From Parabacteroides timonensis (GTDB lineage: Bacteria > Bacteroidota > Bacteroidia > Bacteroidales > Tannerellaceae), in assembly GCF_900128505.1 (NCBI RefSeq), contig NZ_LT669941.1:1359727-1423726 (forward strand): a stretch of 64,000 bases of DNA, in the 5' to 3' direction. The notes below the pieces were generated by a model, which saw nothing but the letters and a program-made list of their open reading frames with translations, ran no database searches and was not told where the DNA came from. Position numbers and translations under genes: made by a program. This document shows, in pieces, positions 52,447 through 60,534 of the stretch. Within the stretch, counting starts at the first letter, position 1. Each line of letters starts with the position of its first letter.

Positions 52447-53584
52447 TATGTTTGATCCTGACATCCAGTAAATGATTCATCAAAACGGTGAGCAGGATAT
52501 TTATTATCAAGATTATATTCAAATCAACCAGTTCTCCCAACCCCAAATTGACAAACAAGGTTACGACCGTATAACTAATCAACATGACTGTCGACTGCAA
52601 ATGGCTGAAACCTGCTGCCAGACACTTATGGTGGATATGAGCACGATCGGCCAGAAATACCGGATGTTTATGATAAACGCGAACTATCATCACACGCAAT
52701 GCATCGAAAACAGGTACAAAAAGAAGAGACAACGGGATAATTGCACAACGAACATCCATCCCTTCATTAGGGACAAACATCGCATATTTAACAGCAAAAA
52801 AAGACAATAGATAGCCCAGCGACAAAGAGCCGGAGTCGCCCATAAAAAGCTTCGTACCACGTTCTACCGATCCGAATATGTTATAATACATAAAGGGTAA
52901 CAGACAACCCACAACAGCAAAAGCCAGCATCGAATAAATCCACTCTTCCCTCAAGATATAGAGCGTACCGAACGTAACAAAGCATACCAAAGCACCTCCG
53001 GAAGCTAAACCATCAATCCCATCTATCAAATTAACTGCATTCGTTATAAATACAATCATGACGATAGTAAACGGAACACCGATCATAGCAGGAACCTCAT
53101 ATATTCCGAACATTCCATACAGATTATTTATATATAATCCCGACATGGGAAACAAAGAGGCTACCAGAAACTGGGCTATAAATTTCTTACGATAACGTAC
53201 TCCTATCAAATCATCTTTTACTCCGACAAAATACAAAAACAAGCTACCGGCTGCTAACAATAACAATTCCAGCAATGTATAACCGGTCAATTTATCGTTA
53301 AACGGAAAATTAAGTAAAAAGCGGATAGCTGTAGAGAAAGATAACGAGATCAGAGTGGAAGGAATAAATACCAGACCACCCAAACGGGGAACAGCCACTA
53401 CATGACTTTTCCGGGCATCCGGATCATCATACAGGGCTTTTCGCTTAGAGATGATGATTATACGCGGAAGTACAAAAGCTGAAAACAAAAACGATAAGAA
53501 GAAACAAAGAGAAATGATAATTTCAGCTTTTGTCGCTTCTGCGTAAACAGAAAGAAAAGTGATTGGCATTGAATAAGTTGACAT
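52400..53584 (-). CDS. WecA/MraY-like undecaprenyl-phosphate glycosyl-1-phosphate transferase
   Basis: The capsule initiator, transferring a sugar-1-phosphate (probably GlcNAc-1-P) to undecaprenyl phosphate. About 394 residues with some 11 membrane spans. Motifs are RKSHVVAVPRLGGL (about 37-50), VGVKDDLIGVRYR (about 120-132), TNAVNLIDGIDGLASG (about 180-195), KLFMGDSGSLSLGYLLSF (about 243-260) and HIHHKCLAAG near the C-terminus. The frame extends to a TTG at 53614, but the ATG at 53584 is preferred. It is the first gene after the invertible promoter segment, so its expression and that of the operon should switch with inversion. Confidence 0.92.
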   Translation of the reverse strand: MSTYSMPITFLSVYAEATKAEIIISLCFFLSFLFSAFVLPRIIIISKRKALYDDPDARKSHVVAVPRLGGLVFIPSTLISLSFSTAIRFLLNFPFNDKLTGYTLLELLLLAAGSLFLYFVGVKDDLIGVRYRKKFIAQFLVASLFPMSGLYINNLYGMFGIYEVPAMIGVPFTIVMIVFITNAVNLIDGIDGLASGGALVCFVTFGTLYILREEWIYSMLAFAVVGCLLPFMYYNIFGSVERGTKLFMGDSGSLSLGYLLSFFAVKYAMFVPNEGMDVRCAIIPLSLLFVPVFDALRVMIVRVYHKHPVFLADRAHIHHKCLAAGFSHLQSTVMLISYTVVTLFVNLGLGELVDLNIILIINILLTVLMNHLLDVRIKHNEDAKAISFSNSTGL

Positions 53585-53661
53585 CTTTTCTGGATTTTGT
53601 TCTTTGCATAACAATGTTCGTCAGTCCCATTTATATGGATGACATACTAGTGTGTTTCTGT

Positions 53662-53690
53662 TTGACCCTTATTTATGGAATAAGGGTCAT
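53662..53690. repeat. Left inverted repeat (IRL) of the invertible segment
   Basis: A 29-bp sequence starting TTGACCCTTATT with core TATGG and ending AATAAGGGTCAT. Arms TGACCCTTATT and AATAAGGGTCA are perfect reverse complements around the asymmetric TATGG, a tyrosine-recombinase core-site design. It matches the reverse complement of IRR at 28 of 29 positions. Confidence 0.95.
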
Positions 53691-54190
53691 TGAGTACAAA
53701 TCACTATATATCAATCACATACAACAGTGTTTTAAAAACTAAAAGAGGATAGTTGCTCACTATTTTCCGATTGAAAGTAAAATGCAATTCCTGAATTACT
53801 CATTTCAGAGTGGACGAGGATGAGAGAAGTAGAAAGAACGATATAGTAGTATTTATTTAGTAAAATAATATTTCAAACAACCCGAATTCATCAAATAAAC
53901 GTCAAAAGGAGAGCTTTTGATTATTTTGTTGTTTCGCTAAGATCAGTTAAGAGATTTTTAGCGACAGACTTTGATTTTTACAATCTATTCATTTTTAGCT
54001 GTTTCAGTGTTACTTTTCCGTCAAAATAAACAGACTTGTTATAATTTTATTCTTTTTTAAGACACAAAAAAGCCTCCTGACTAAAGTTTTATCGATTTAA
54101 TTTTTTTACTTTTGCCCTGTCTTAGATTTTCAAGCCTTTTGTGGTATAGGGTAGATTTATAAATGATTTTTCACCACTAATTTTAAGGCT
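53691..54190. promoter_or_regulatory. Invertible 500-bp segment with a rightward promoter
   Basis: The 500 bases between IRL and IRR hold no gene. The only exact TAnnTTTG match is TACTTTTG at 54107-54114 on the plus strand, pointing rightward toward the recombinase 3' end. No exact leftward match was found; the closest is GTGATTTG near 53697. After inversion this promoter would lie at about 53767-53774 and point to the WecA-like gene. The assembly therefore seems to show the capsule operon in the OFF state. No clear -33 TTG was found, so this rests on the -7 match. Confidence 0.8.
54107..54114 (+). promoter_or_regulatory. Promoter -7 element in the invertible segment
   Basis: TACTTTTG matches TAnnTTTG exactly; the only such match in the segment. 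It currently reads away from the capsule operon. Confidence 0.6.
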
Positions 54191-54219
54191 ATGACCCTTA
54201 TTCCATAAATAAGCGTCAA
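54191..54219. repeat. Right inverted repeat (IRR), overlapping the recombinase stop codon
   Basis: The 29-bp partner starts ATGACCCTTATT with core CCATA and ends AATAAGCGTCAA. One mismatch to IRL (C/G in the outer arm). The last bases (54216-54218) are the stop codon of the recombinase gene. Confidence 0.95.
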
Positions 54220-55184
54220 TTTCTAAATTTATCCCCTATTATCCACTTTTCTACACACCCAATGATTTTCATATTAACACGATCGATTAGCGATTGATCC
54301 AGGTTACTTAAATAAAAACGAGTCGTTTTCTCGGATGTATGCCCCAGGGCCTGCCCTATTATTGTTACGGATGCAGATTTCTCTTTCGCACACATCGCCC
54401 ACGAATGGCGGGCTACATAAGAGGTCAGTTTTACCGGGGTAGATAACTTGTTACCGATAGCTCCCAAACGACGGTTATAGGTACGCAAAGCCACTTTATA
54501 ACTCTCGTAAGAAGCCTCTACCGACTTTAGGACAGGAAACAGCAGATCTGAGTTTATATCGGCATATTTGTCAAGCAAACGGCGCATACCCGGCGTGATC
54601 GTCACACGGATCTCCGTTTTTGTCTTGACACGATAATAAACCAGTACATTCCCATGAATATTGATACGGGTCAGATGGGCCAGATCGACAAAAGCCATCC
54701 CGCAGGCCATAAAACTAAATAAAAACAAGTCTCGTGCAAAGTCCAGCCGTTTACTGCCTTTCAAATCCAAATGTGTTATCTCTTTGATCACATTTAAACC
54801 GACCGAACGTTTGTAGGTTTGGATAGGACGAAGATAAACCTTTCGAAACGGGTTCTCACCCGGAGTAATCAGATTATCCGAAGCTGCCGCATTATAAGCT
54901 GCACGAAAGATACTCGTGTAGTTACTAATCGAATTCTGACTTAGCGACAAAGACTGCAAATGGGTAACAAAGTCTTGTACGAGATGGCTGTTCACCCGTT
55001 TCAGATTAAACTTGCGCTTCCCCAAAAACTGTTCCAACTGACGACGGGTAGCTTTATACAAACCCGCTGTTCCTTTCTTTCCTGAGTCATATTTCTCTTT
55101 TTCAAGACAATCCATATAACTCAACACATTTCCACAAATGTGCGTTTTTTTTGCTTTCTCTTGCTGTGTTACCATAAGTATCAT
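54216..55184 (-). CDS. Tyrosine site-specific recombinase, likely promoter invertase
   Basis: A 322-residue tyrosine recombinase of the Bacteroidales Tsr/integrase type. The SAM-like core-binding domain (about 20-115) is followed by the catalytic domain with FMACGMAFVDLAHL (about 155-168), YVARHSWAMCA (about 262-272) and LGHTSEKTTRFYLSNLD (about 285-301), whose Tyr (about 297) is the nucleophile. The first catalytic Arg position is Cys (ACGM) where many relatives have RGM; a CGM subgroup may exist. Its stop lies within IRR, so it is directly attached to its probable target. It is transcribed toward the capsule operon. Confidence 0.92.
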   Translation of the reverse strand: MILMVTQQEKAKKTHICGNVLSYMDCLEKEKYDSGKKGTAGLYKATRRQLEQFLGKRKFNLKRVNSHLVQDFVTHLQSLSLSQNSISNYTSIFRAAYNAAASDNLITPGENPFRKVYLRPIQTYKRSVGLNVIKEITHLDLKGSKRLDFARDLFLFSFMACGMAFVDLAHLTRINIHGNVLVYYRVKTKTEIRVTITPGMRRLLDKYADINSDLLFPVLKSVEASYESYKVALRTYNRRLGAIGNKLSTPVKLTSYVARHSWAMCAKEKSASVTIIGQALGHTSEKTTRFYLSNLDQSLIDRVNMKIIGCVEKWIIGDKFRN

Positions 55185-55284
55185 TTTTGAATTGGATTAT
55201 AAATAACAAATGTAAGAGAAATGTTGTTGCGAATCAGTGGTTTTGAGAAAAACAGGAGCATTTATCACACAGCCCATATAATAA

Positions 55285-55325
55285 AAAGCCTCCCGGTTGA
55301 AACAAGTTCAACCGGGAGGCCATTT
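55285..55325 (-). terminator. Strong terminator between the outer-membrane barrel gene and the recombinase
   Basis: A perfect 14-bp stem GCCTCCCGGTTGAA / TTCAACCGGGAGGC (55288-55301, 55307-55320) with a 5-base loop is followed on the minus strand by TTTTTAT. It ends the 55348-55857 transcript and insulates the recombinase. Confidence 0.9.
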
Positions 55326-55347
55326 TATTTATAAAGTAATCTGTTTA

Positions 55348-55857
55348 TCAGAAATTATATCCGACGCGCACAGCCAGGATGGGCTGGTCGAATGTCTTAA
55401 TAATATTATACTTAAATTCTAATCCTACCGTTATCTGGTCAGTTGCATATACTTCACCTCCCAAACCGACGTTTGCTCCGAAGCGAGTAAAGTTCTGGCT
55501 AGCCTTTATTGTTCCTAATCCTTCAAGATTGTACTTTCCAGTTGCTTTCCAGAATGAAAGATCAAGACCAGCCAACGGATAGAAGCCGAACATTTCACTC
55601 AGTTTGAATACATAATGAACGTTCATATCGATAGCCCAGGCACTCAAACCATTATCCTTCACAAAATAAGTCAACGAAGGAGCAAAACGAACTTCATCAG
55701 TAAAATTATAACGATAATCAACTCCCAACAGTGCATTGCCATTATCATTAAACCCGTAACCAAGATTGAAACCGAATGACGATTGTCCTTGCTGAGTTTG
55801 TGCAAATGCACTCATGCTGATAATTGCCAGCATACACATAACAATTAATTTTTTCAT
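55348..55857 (-). CDS. Small outer-membrane beta-barrel protein
   Basis: A 169-residue exported barrel protein. Signal peptide MKKLIVMCMLAIISMSAFAQ is followed by alternating beta strands (FGFNLGYGFNDNGNALLGVDYRYNF) and the C-terminus ILAVRVGYNF with a terminal Phe. It resembles OmpA-N/OmpW-like porins. CAAATATA at 55888-55895 (TATATTTG on the minus strand) supplies the promoter, which is squeezed between this gene and the stop of the dipeptidase. Function not inferable. Confidence 0.8.
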   Translation of the reverse strand: MKKLIVMCMLAIISMSAFAQTQQGQSSFGFNLGYGFNDNGNALLGVDYRYNFTDEVRFAPSLTYFVKDNGLSAWAIDMNVHYVFKLSEMFGFYPLAGLDLSFWKATGKYNLEGLGTIKASQNFTRFGANVGLGGEVYATDQITVGLEFKYNIIKTFDQPILAVRVGYNF

Positions 55858-55887
55858 ACTCTCAATAATTTAGTTCAACATTATTCG

Positions 55888-55895
55888 CAAATATA
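55888..55895 (-). promoter_or_regulatory. -7 element of the outer-membrane barrel gene
   Basis: TATATTTG on the minus strand lies 31 bases before the ATG at 55857 and directly after the dipeptidase stop at 55897. Confidence 0.6.
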
Positions 55896-55896
55896 A

Positions 55897-57537
55897 TTAT
55901 TTTACTTTAAGTCTGTCACCGGCACTTTTTACGATACTGCGATAGTAATCTTCATCGTAGCCAGGGAAATCAGGGTATTCAGACAAGCCGTAACCGTTTT
56001 GTTTGAACTGCCCGTTTTCTTCTTTCTTAACGTTTCCGTCCATATATTTTACTAACAGGTATTCACCGAGCTTCTTCCAGCGGGCAGTAGCTTGATCGGC
56101 TGTCGTGGTACTAAACCAGGTAAGGAACTTTACAGCCTCTGCCGGATTCTTAGCATACAATTCGGATGCAGCCTTATCGATAGCCGGAATTGCTTCTTTA
56201 TAACTATTCTCCAACTCCTGCTGAACCGGACGGATATCCTTGATCATAAAGCTGTATTTCGAATAAGCCTGATTGGCTACCCAGTTATGAATCCAGAATG
56301 CAGAAGTCCAGGAGAAATTCATGATGTCCCCGTTACCTACCCGATAGCATTCGGGGGATTCCGTGATCGAACAATATAGCGGGGTGAATACAGCCATATC
56401 GGCATCGTCCACACCGAACCAAAGGATTCCACCAACTGCATCCGGCAACCAGTTACGCATCTGCGGAACGATTACAAAACCGGTCTGCTGCGTTGCAATG
56501 GCACGTTCGTTGGTGTATTCTTCACCATCTACCTTAAACGTCATCGGACGCCAGCGATACGGTACTTTATAGGAACCGGCACCGGCATCGTTTGTCATAT
56601 CCAGATCTGTTCCTTCATAATGGTCACGCATGCCGTTCTGAACATCCTGTACGGACAAGAGACGGTTAGGCTTCACATACAATGGCATCGGCTCCTTAGA
56701 GGTGTCCCCTTTGATCAGATCGGTATACTTATCCATTGTGTTATCATATTTACGGAAGAAAGACCATACGCGGGCTTCACATCCTCTCAATCCACTGAAA
56801 TCGTAAGGGCAATAGGCTTTCTGGAAGCTGAAGTCCTTATCTTTTCCACTGAAATAGCCCTTCTCACGGGCGAAAGAAACAACGTCGGGCGAATACATAC
56901 AGTTCTCCTTGTCATCGAAGGGGATCTGCTGGATACGCGACTGGTTGGCATGTGCCGAGATGCAATCGTCCGGTACACGGATTGCCACCCATACCGCTCC
57001 TTTATTGCCTGTTCCCTTTCCAATCAGTTCCATTACCCAGGCTTCATTCTTATCGGCGATAGAGAATGTTTCGCCACTGCTGTAATAGCCATGTTCCTTC
57101 ACCAGGTCGGTCATTACCTTGATTGCTTCGCGTGCCGATTTGGAACGTTGCAAAGCGATATAGATCAGGCTTCCGTAGTCCATGATACCCGTAGTATCCA
57201 CCAACTCCGGACGTCCGCCGAACGTACTTTCCGTGATAGCGACCTGATATTCGTTCATGTTTCCTACCACCGAATAAGTCTGTTCCACCTGCGGGATCTG
57301 TCCCAGCGGTTTATTTGTATCCCATTCCCTTACCTCCAGCATAGCCCCTTTCGGCCAGGTTGCTGCCGGCCAACGGTAGAGCTCGCCATATAACGTATGC
57401 GAGTCTGCTGCATAACTGATCATGACCGATCCGTCGACCGATGCTTTCTTTCCAACCAGCAAACCTGTACATGCCATTGCATCCATTCCGGAAAGCAAGA
57501 GGGCGCAGGCTGCCGCGATAATCCAATTCTTTTTCAT
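55897..57537 (-). CDS. C69-family dipeptidase (PepD-like), exported
   Basis: A 546-residue Ntn-hydrolase dipeptidase. The signal peptide MKKNWIIAAACALLLSGMDAMA ends just before CTGLLVGKKAS, so cleavage exposes the nucleophile Cys at the mature N-terminus. The family's VVGNMNEYQVAITESTFGG (about 90-108) and EAWVMELIGKG segments are present. The longer start at 57594 would precede the -7 element TATATTTG (57582-57589, minus), so the ATG at 57537 is chosen. It degrades peptides in the periplasm. It follows NhaD by 10 bases, but has its own promoter within the end of that gene. Confidence 0.93.
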   Translation of the reverse strand: MKKNWIIAAACALLLSGMDAMACTGLLVGKKASVDGSVMISYAADSHTLYGELYRWPAATWPKGAMLEVREWDTNKPLGQIPQVEQTYSVVGNMNEYQVAITESTFGGRPELVDTTGIMDYGSLIYIALQRSKSAREAIKVMTDLVKEHGYYSSGETFSIADKNEAWVMELIGKGTGNKGAVWVAIRVPDDCISAHANQSRIQQIPFDDKENCMYSPDVVSFAREKGYFSGKDKDFSFQKAYCPYDFSGLRGCEARVWSFFRKYDNTMDKYTDLIKGDTSKEPMPLYVKPNRLLSVQDVQNGMRDHYEGTDLDMTNDAGAGSYKVPYRWRPMTFKVDGEEYTNERAIATQQTGFVIVPQMRNWLPDAVGGILWFGVDDADMAVFTPLYCSITESPECYRVGNGDIMNFSWTSAFWIHNWVANQAYSKYSFMIKDIRPVQQELENSYKEAIPAIDKAASELYAKNPAEAVKFLTWFSTTTADQATARWKKLGEYLLVKYMDGNVKKEENGQFKQNGYGLSEYPDFPGYDEDYYRSIVKSAGDRLKVK

Positions 57538-57547
57538 ATAAATAAGT

Positions 57548-58957
57548 TTAAGCGAATAATAGCATATATACTGCCGCACCGCAAATATAACCAATCAATG
57601 CCAGAATTGAAAATCGCTTTGTATAGTACATGAAATCGATCTTCTCCAAACCCATCACCGTTACACCGGTTGCCGAACCGATAATCAAGATACTACCGCC
57701 TGTTACGGCACAGTAGGCAAGGAAAGTCCAGAAACCACCGTCGGCTACAAAATACTGGGCGTAAGGAGCCAGATCGGCTGTCTGCTGTACCACAGGGTAC
57801 ATACCCATAGTGGCAGCAACCAAAGCAACGTTATCCACACAAGACGACAGTACACCGATAACAAAACTGATCAGATACGGATCGTGCACATGTTTGTCGA
57901 GATAAGCGGACATCAGCCCCAACTGTCCGGATGTTTCCAATGCCCCTACGGCCATCAGGATACCCAGGAAGAAAAAGATGGTGGCTAAGTCTATATTGGG
58001 TAATAAGCGGGAAATACGTAACTTTTCCGATTCATGCACGTGCAAACGGCTATACATCAGATCGGTGTAGAACCACAGGATAACCAGTCCCAGTAATACC
58101 CCCAGGAAGGGAGGCAAATTGGTCAGCATCTGGAAGACCGGGACCAATGCTAAAGAAAGCACGCCGATCACAAAAATAGTACGACGAGCCCGGTTGGATA
58201 TTTCCGGAACAAATTCGTCCGCCATTTCTTCTTCGCTCATCACACGCAACTGAGCGTCTTTCTTAAAGAGCCAGAAATGAGCGATCGTAAGCGGAACCAG
58301 CATATTGACCAGTGCAGAAAGGAATACATGCGATATCTGGTGCATCGCAGTTATATTTTTACCTACCCATAGAAGAATGGTAGTGACATCACCGATCGGC
58401 GACCATGATCCGCCGGCATTGGCTGCAATAATTACCATACAGGCATATTTTAAACGGTCGGTCCGGTCGGGAACCAACTTTCGGAGCACTGCCATAATCA
58501 CGATGGCTGCAGCCAGGTTATCCAATAAGGCGGAGAAAAAGAAGGTTGCGAAACTGATATACCACAACAGTTTCCGTTTGTTGGCTGTCCGGATATATCC
58601 CGTAACAGCTCTGAAACCACCATGTTTGTCGACAATATCGACAATCAGCATGGAACACATTACAAAGAATAAGGTTTCCGCCACATTACCCAGATGATAG
58701 ACGATAGAGCGGTTTGTTATGAAATTAATAAACTGGTCTTTGGCCGGCAGGTTTGCCATTTCCGGGTTTTGTGTTAAAAATTCGGCGAATAAAGGGTTAG
58801 AGCGTTCAACGAAGATGTTATAGGCGTCAAACATCAGGATCATCCATAAAGAAATTGCCATAAAGAGGGCGGTTGCGGCTTTGTTGATTTTAATCTTATC
58901 TTCGAGCGCAATTGCCAGGATGCCTGCAACAAAAATAATTGGCATTAATATAAACAT
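57548..58957 (-). CDS. nhaD: NhaD-type sodium/proton antiporter
   Basis: A 469-residue polytopic antiporter with about 12 spans. Ion-transporter superfamily motifs are FFSALLDNLAAAIVIMAVL (about 141-159), ANAGGSWSPIGDVTTILLW (about 179-197) and SSCVDNVALVAATMGMYPV (about 369-387). The last third contains FVADGGFWTFLAYCAVTGGSILIIGSATG. It exchanges Na+ for H+ across the inner membrane. Its stop precedes the dipeptidase ATG by 10 bases. NhaD versus arsenite-permease-like relatives is separated by the motif pattern, with moderate certainty. Confidence 0.88.
   Translation of the reverse strand: MFILMPIIFVAGILAIALEDKIKINKAATALFMAISLWMILMFDAYNIFVERSNPLFAEFLTQNPEMANLPAKDQFINFITNRSIVYHLGNVAETLFFVMCSMLIVDIVDKHGGFRAVTGYIRTANKRKLLWYISFATFFFSALLDNLAAAIVIMAVLRKLVPDRTDRLKYACMVIIAANAGGSWSPIGDVTTILLWVGKNITAMHQISHVFLSALVNMLVPLTIAHFWLFKKDAQLRVMSEEEMADEFVPEISNRARRTIFVIGVLSLALVPVFQMLTNLPPFLGVLLGLVILWFYTDLMYSRLHVHESEKLRISRLLPNIDLATIFFFLGILMAVGALETSGQLGLMSAYLDKHVHDPYLISFVIGVLSSCVDNVALVAATMGMYPVVQQTADLAPYAQYFVADGGFWTFLAYCAVTGGSILIIGSATGVTVMGLEKIDFMYYTKRFSILALIGYICGAAVYMLLFA
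57582..57589 (-). promoter_or_regulatory. -7 element of the C69 dipeptidase, inside nhaD
   Basis: TATATTTG on the minus strand lies 45 bases before the ATG at 57537, within the last codons of the nhaD-like gene. It excludes the upstream start at 57594. Confidence 0.6.
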
Positions 58958-59016
58958 AACTGTAATGTATTGTGGAAAAGAGGAGGCTTACAAAAGTGCC
59001 TCTTTCCCTTATTATA

Positions 59017-59853
59017 TTATAAAGTGTATAAATAACTGATTTCCTCGGCCCAGATCGATTCGTCGGGAGTTTCCAGGATCAGTGGTATATCGTCGAAACG
59101 AGGGTCCTGCATCAACATAGTGAAAGTTGTCAGTCCCATCACTCCTTTTCCTATACTGTCGTGCCTGTCTACACGTGTGGCCAGGTCTTTCTTCGAGTCG
59201 TTGATATGCATTCCACGCAGATAGGAAAAACCGATCACCTCGTCGAAATGGCGGAAAGTCTCGGTAAATCCCTGCTCGGTCTTGATATCGTATCCGGCAG
59301 CCAGCGTATGGGCGGTATCGATACAGACACCTACACGCGACTTATCTTCCACTTTATCGATAATAGCTGCTATCTGTTCGAATGTATATCCCAGATTGGT
59401 GCCCTGACCGGCCGTATTCTCTATGACGGCACACACTCCGGTAGTCTGTTCCAATGTCCAGTTGATAGATTCAGCAATACGTGCCAGGCAATCGTCGACA
59501 GACAGCTGGTTCAGGTGACTCCCCGGATGGAAGTTCAGGCGGTCTAATTCCAGTTGTTCACAACGCTGCATCTCATCCAGAAAGGCTTCGCGCGATTTCT
59601 GCAATCCTTCGGGTTCGGGATGTCCCAGATTGATCAGGTAACTGTCGTGAGGAAGAATGTGTTTCGCTTCATAGCCAAACTCCTTACAACGTTCTTTAAA
59701 AAGAGAGATACTTTTCTTTGTCAACGGAGAAGATTTCCACTGACGTTGGTTTCGTGTAAAAAGGGCAAAAGCCTTTGCCCCGATAGCCTGGGCGTTCAAC
59801 GGTGCATTCTCTATCCCACCCGACGCACTTACATGAGCTCCTATATATTTCAT
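59017..59853 (-). CDS. nfo: Endonuclease IV
   Basis: Zn-dependent apurinic/apyrimidinic endonuclease of base-excision repair. The 278-residue protein contains the family's Zn sites: MKYIGAHVSASGGIENAP (about 1-18, first His), LNFHPGSHLNQ (about 105-115), VIENTAGQGTNLG (about 142-154, Glu), VCIDTAHTLAAGYD (about 174-187), and GMHINDSKKDLATRVDRHDSIGKG (about 214-237). All metal ligands appear intact. It lies 59 bases upstream of the nhaD start on the same strand and 32 bases after the hotdog gene. Confidence 0.97.
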   Translation of the reverse strand: MKYIGAHVSASGGIENAPLNAQAIGAKAFALFTRNQRQWKSSPLTKKSISLFKERCKEFGYEAKHILPHDSYLINLGHPEPEGLQKSREAFLDEMQRCEQLELDRLNFHPGSHLNQLSVDDCLARIAESINWTLEQTTGVCAVIENTAGQGTNLGYTFEQIAAIIDKVEDKSRVGVCIDTAHTLAAGYDIKTEQGFTETFRHFDEVIGFSYLRGMHINDSKKDLATRVDRHDSIGKGVMGLTTFTMLMQDPRFDDIPLILETPDESIWAEEISYLYTL

Positions 59854-59885
59854 CTGTTTTTCTTTTTGCTTTGTTTTTTTATCTA

Positions 59886-60362
59886 CTATTTTTCATCTTC
59901 GGTCTTGCATCCGGCAAAATGGAACTGTTCCGTTGCCTGTTCCTGAGTAACAATAAAATATACGATGTCGGCACGCGAACAAAGTTCGTTTTGCGAATTA
60001 TATATTTCTGTCTCAATAAAAATGGCATTCCGTTTTCGCTCTTTGATGCGCCCGCGCACCATTAAGCGTGGTTCCCGGGTCGAGATGCTTTTCAAGAAAC
60101 GTGCATCCAGGCGGGAAGTCACTCCCGACGTTTGTAATTTCCTTAATACTACCCAACCGGCCAGTTCATCCATAAGTGTCGTCTGGATTCCCCCGTGCAA
60201 TGTATTCAACCAGCCCTGATAATGACTTTCCGGTTCCCAGAAAGCTACTACATCATCCCCATCTTCATAAAATTCCATGTGAAGGCCCTGAGGATTTTCG
60301 GGTGCACACCCGAAACACATATAACCTTCCAGTCCCTCCCAGGGATTAATAATCTTTTTCAT
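59886..60362 (-). CDS. PaaI/hotdog-fold thioesterase-like protein
   Basis: A 158-residue hotdog protein. The motif WLNTLHGGIQTTLMDELAGWVVL (about 51-73) contains the HGG and the Asp used by PaaI/4HBT thioesterases. MCFGCAPENPQGLHMEF (about 15-31) is an N-terminal CGC-type segment of this subfamily. Likely acts on an acyl-CoA in the cytoplasm; substrate unknown. CAAATATA at 60426-60433 (TATATTTG on the minus strand) is a promoter -7 element. nfo follows 32 bases later and may share the transcript. Confidence 0.85.
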   Translation of the reverse strand: MKKIINPWEGLEGYMCFGCAPENPQGLHMEFYEDGDDVVAFWEPESHYQGWLNTLHGGIQTTLMDELAGWVVLRKLQTSGVTSRLDARFLKSISTREPRLMVRGRIKERKRNAIFIETEIYNSQNELCSRADIVYFIVTQEQATEQFHFAGCKTEDEK

Positions 60363-60425
60363 ACAACAACAGCTTTAAACGGATTGTTTCTTAAATAAAG
60401 AAAATTTTATAGCATAAGTTCGTTA

Positions 60426-60433
60426 CAAATATA
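60426..60433 (-). promoter_or_regulatory. -7 element of the hotdog gene
   Basis: TATATTTG on the minus strand lies 64 bases before the ATG at 60362. Confidence 0.55.
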
Positions 60434-60467
60434 ACAAACTTACAGCGAGTTTTCGGGGATGGAGTAA

Positions 60468-60507
60468 AAAAAACAGAGATAAAGACGAAGCCTTACCTCT
60501 GTTTTTC
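60468..60507 (-). terminator. Terminator after the arginine decarboxylase gene
   Basis: The stem AAAACAGAG / CTCTGTTTT (60497-60505 with 60469-60478), read leftward, is followed by a T run. It separates the decarboxylase gene from the hotdog gene. Confidence 0.75.
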
Positions 60508-60534
60508 ATACGAATAATCAGGTATCTATTATCT

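Noticed and set aside
53691..53730. Leftward promoter GTGATTTG with TTG 17 bases upstream
   Set aside because: The first two bases do not match TAnnTTTG, so it is too weak to claim; it is mentioned only as the nearest leftward candidate.
56620..57393. 257-codon plus-strand frame inside the C69 dipeptidase
   Set aside because: Antisense shadow of a well-supported gene; no recognisable domain.
57537..57594. Longer N-terminus for the C69 dipeptidase
   Set aside because: A -7 element lies at 57582-57589 and the later ATG gives a clean signal peptide ending just before the nucleophile Cys.
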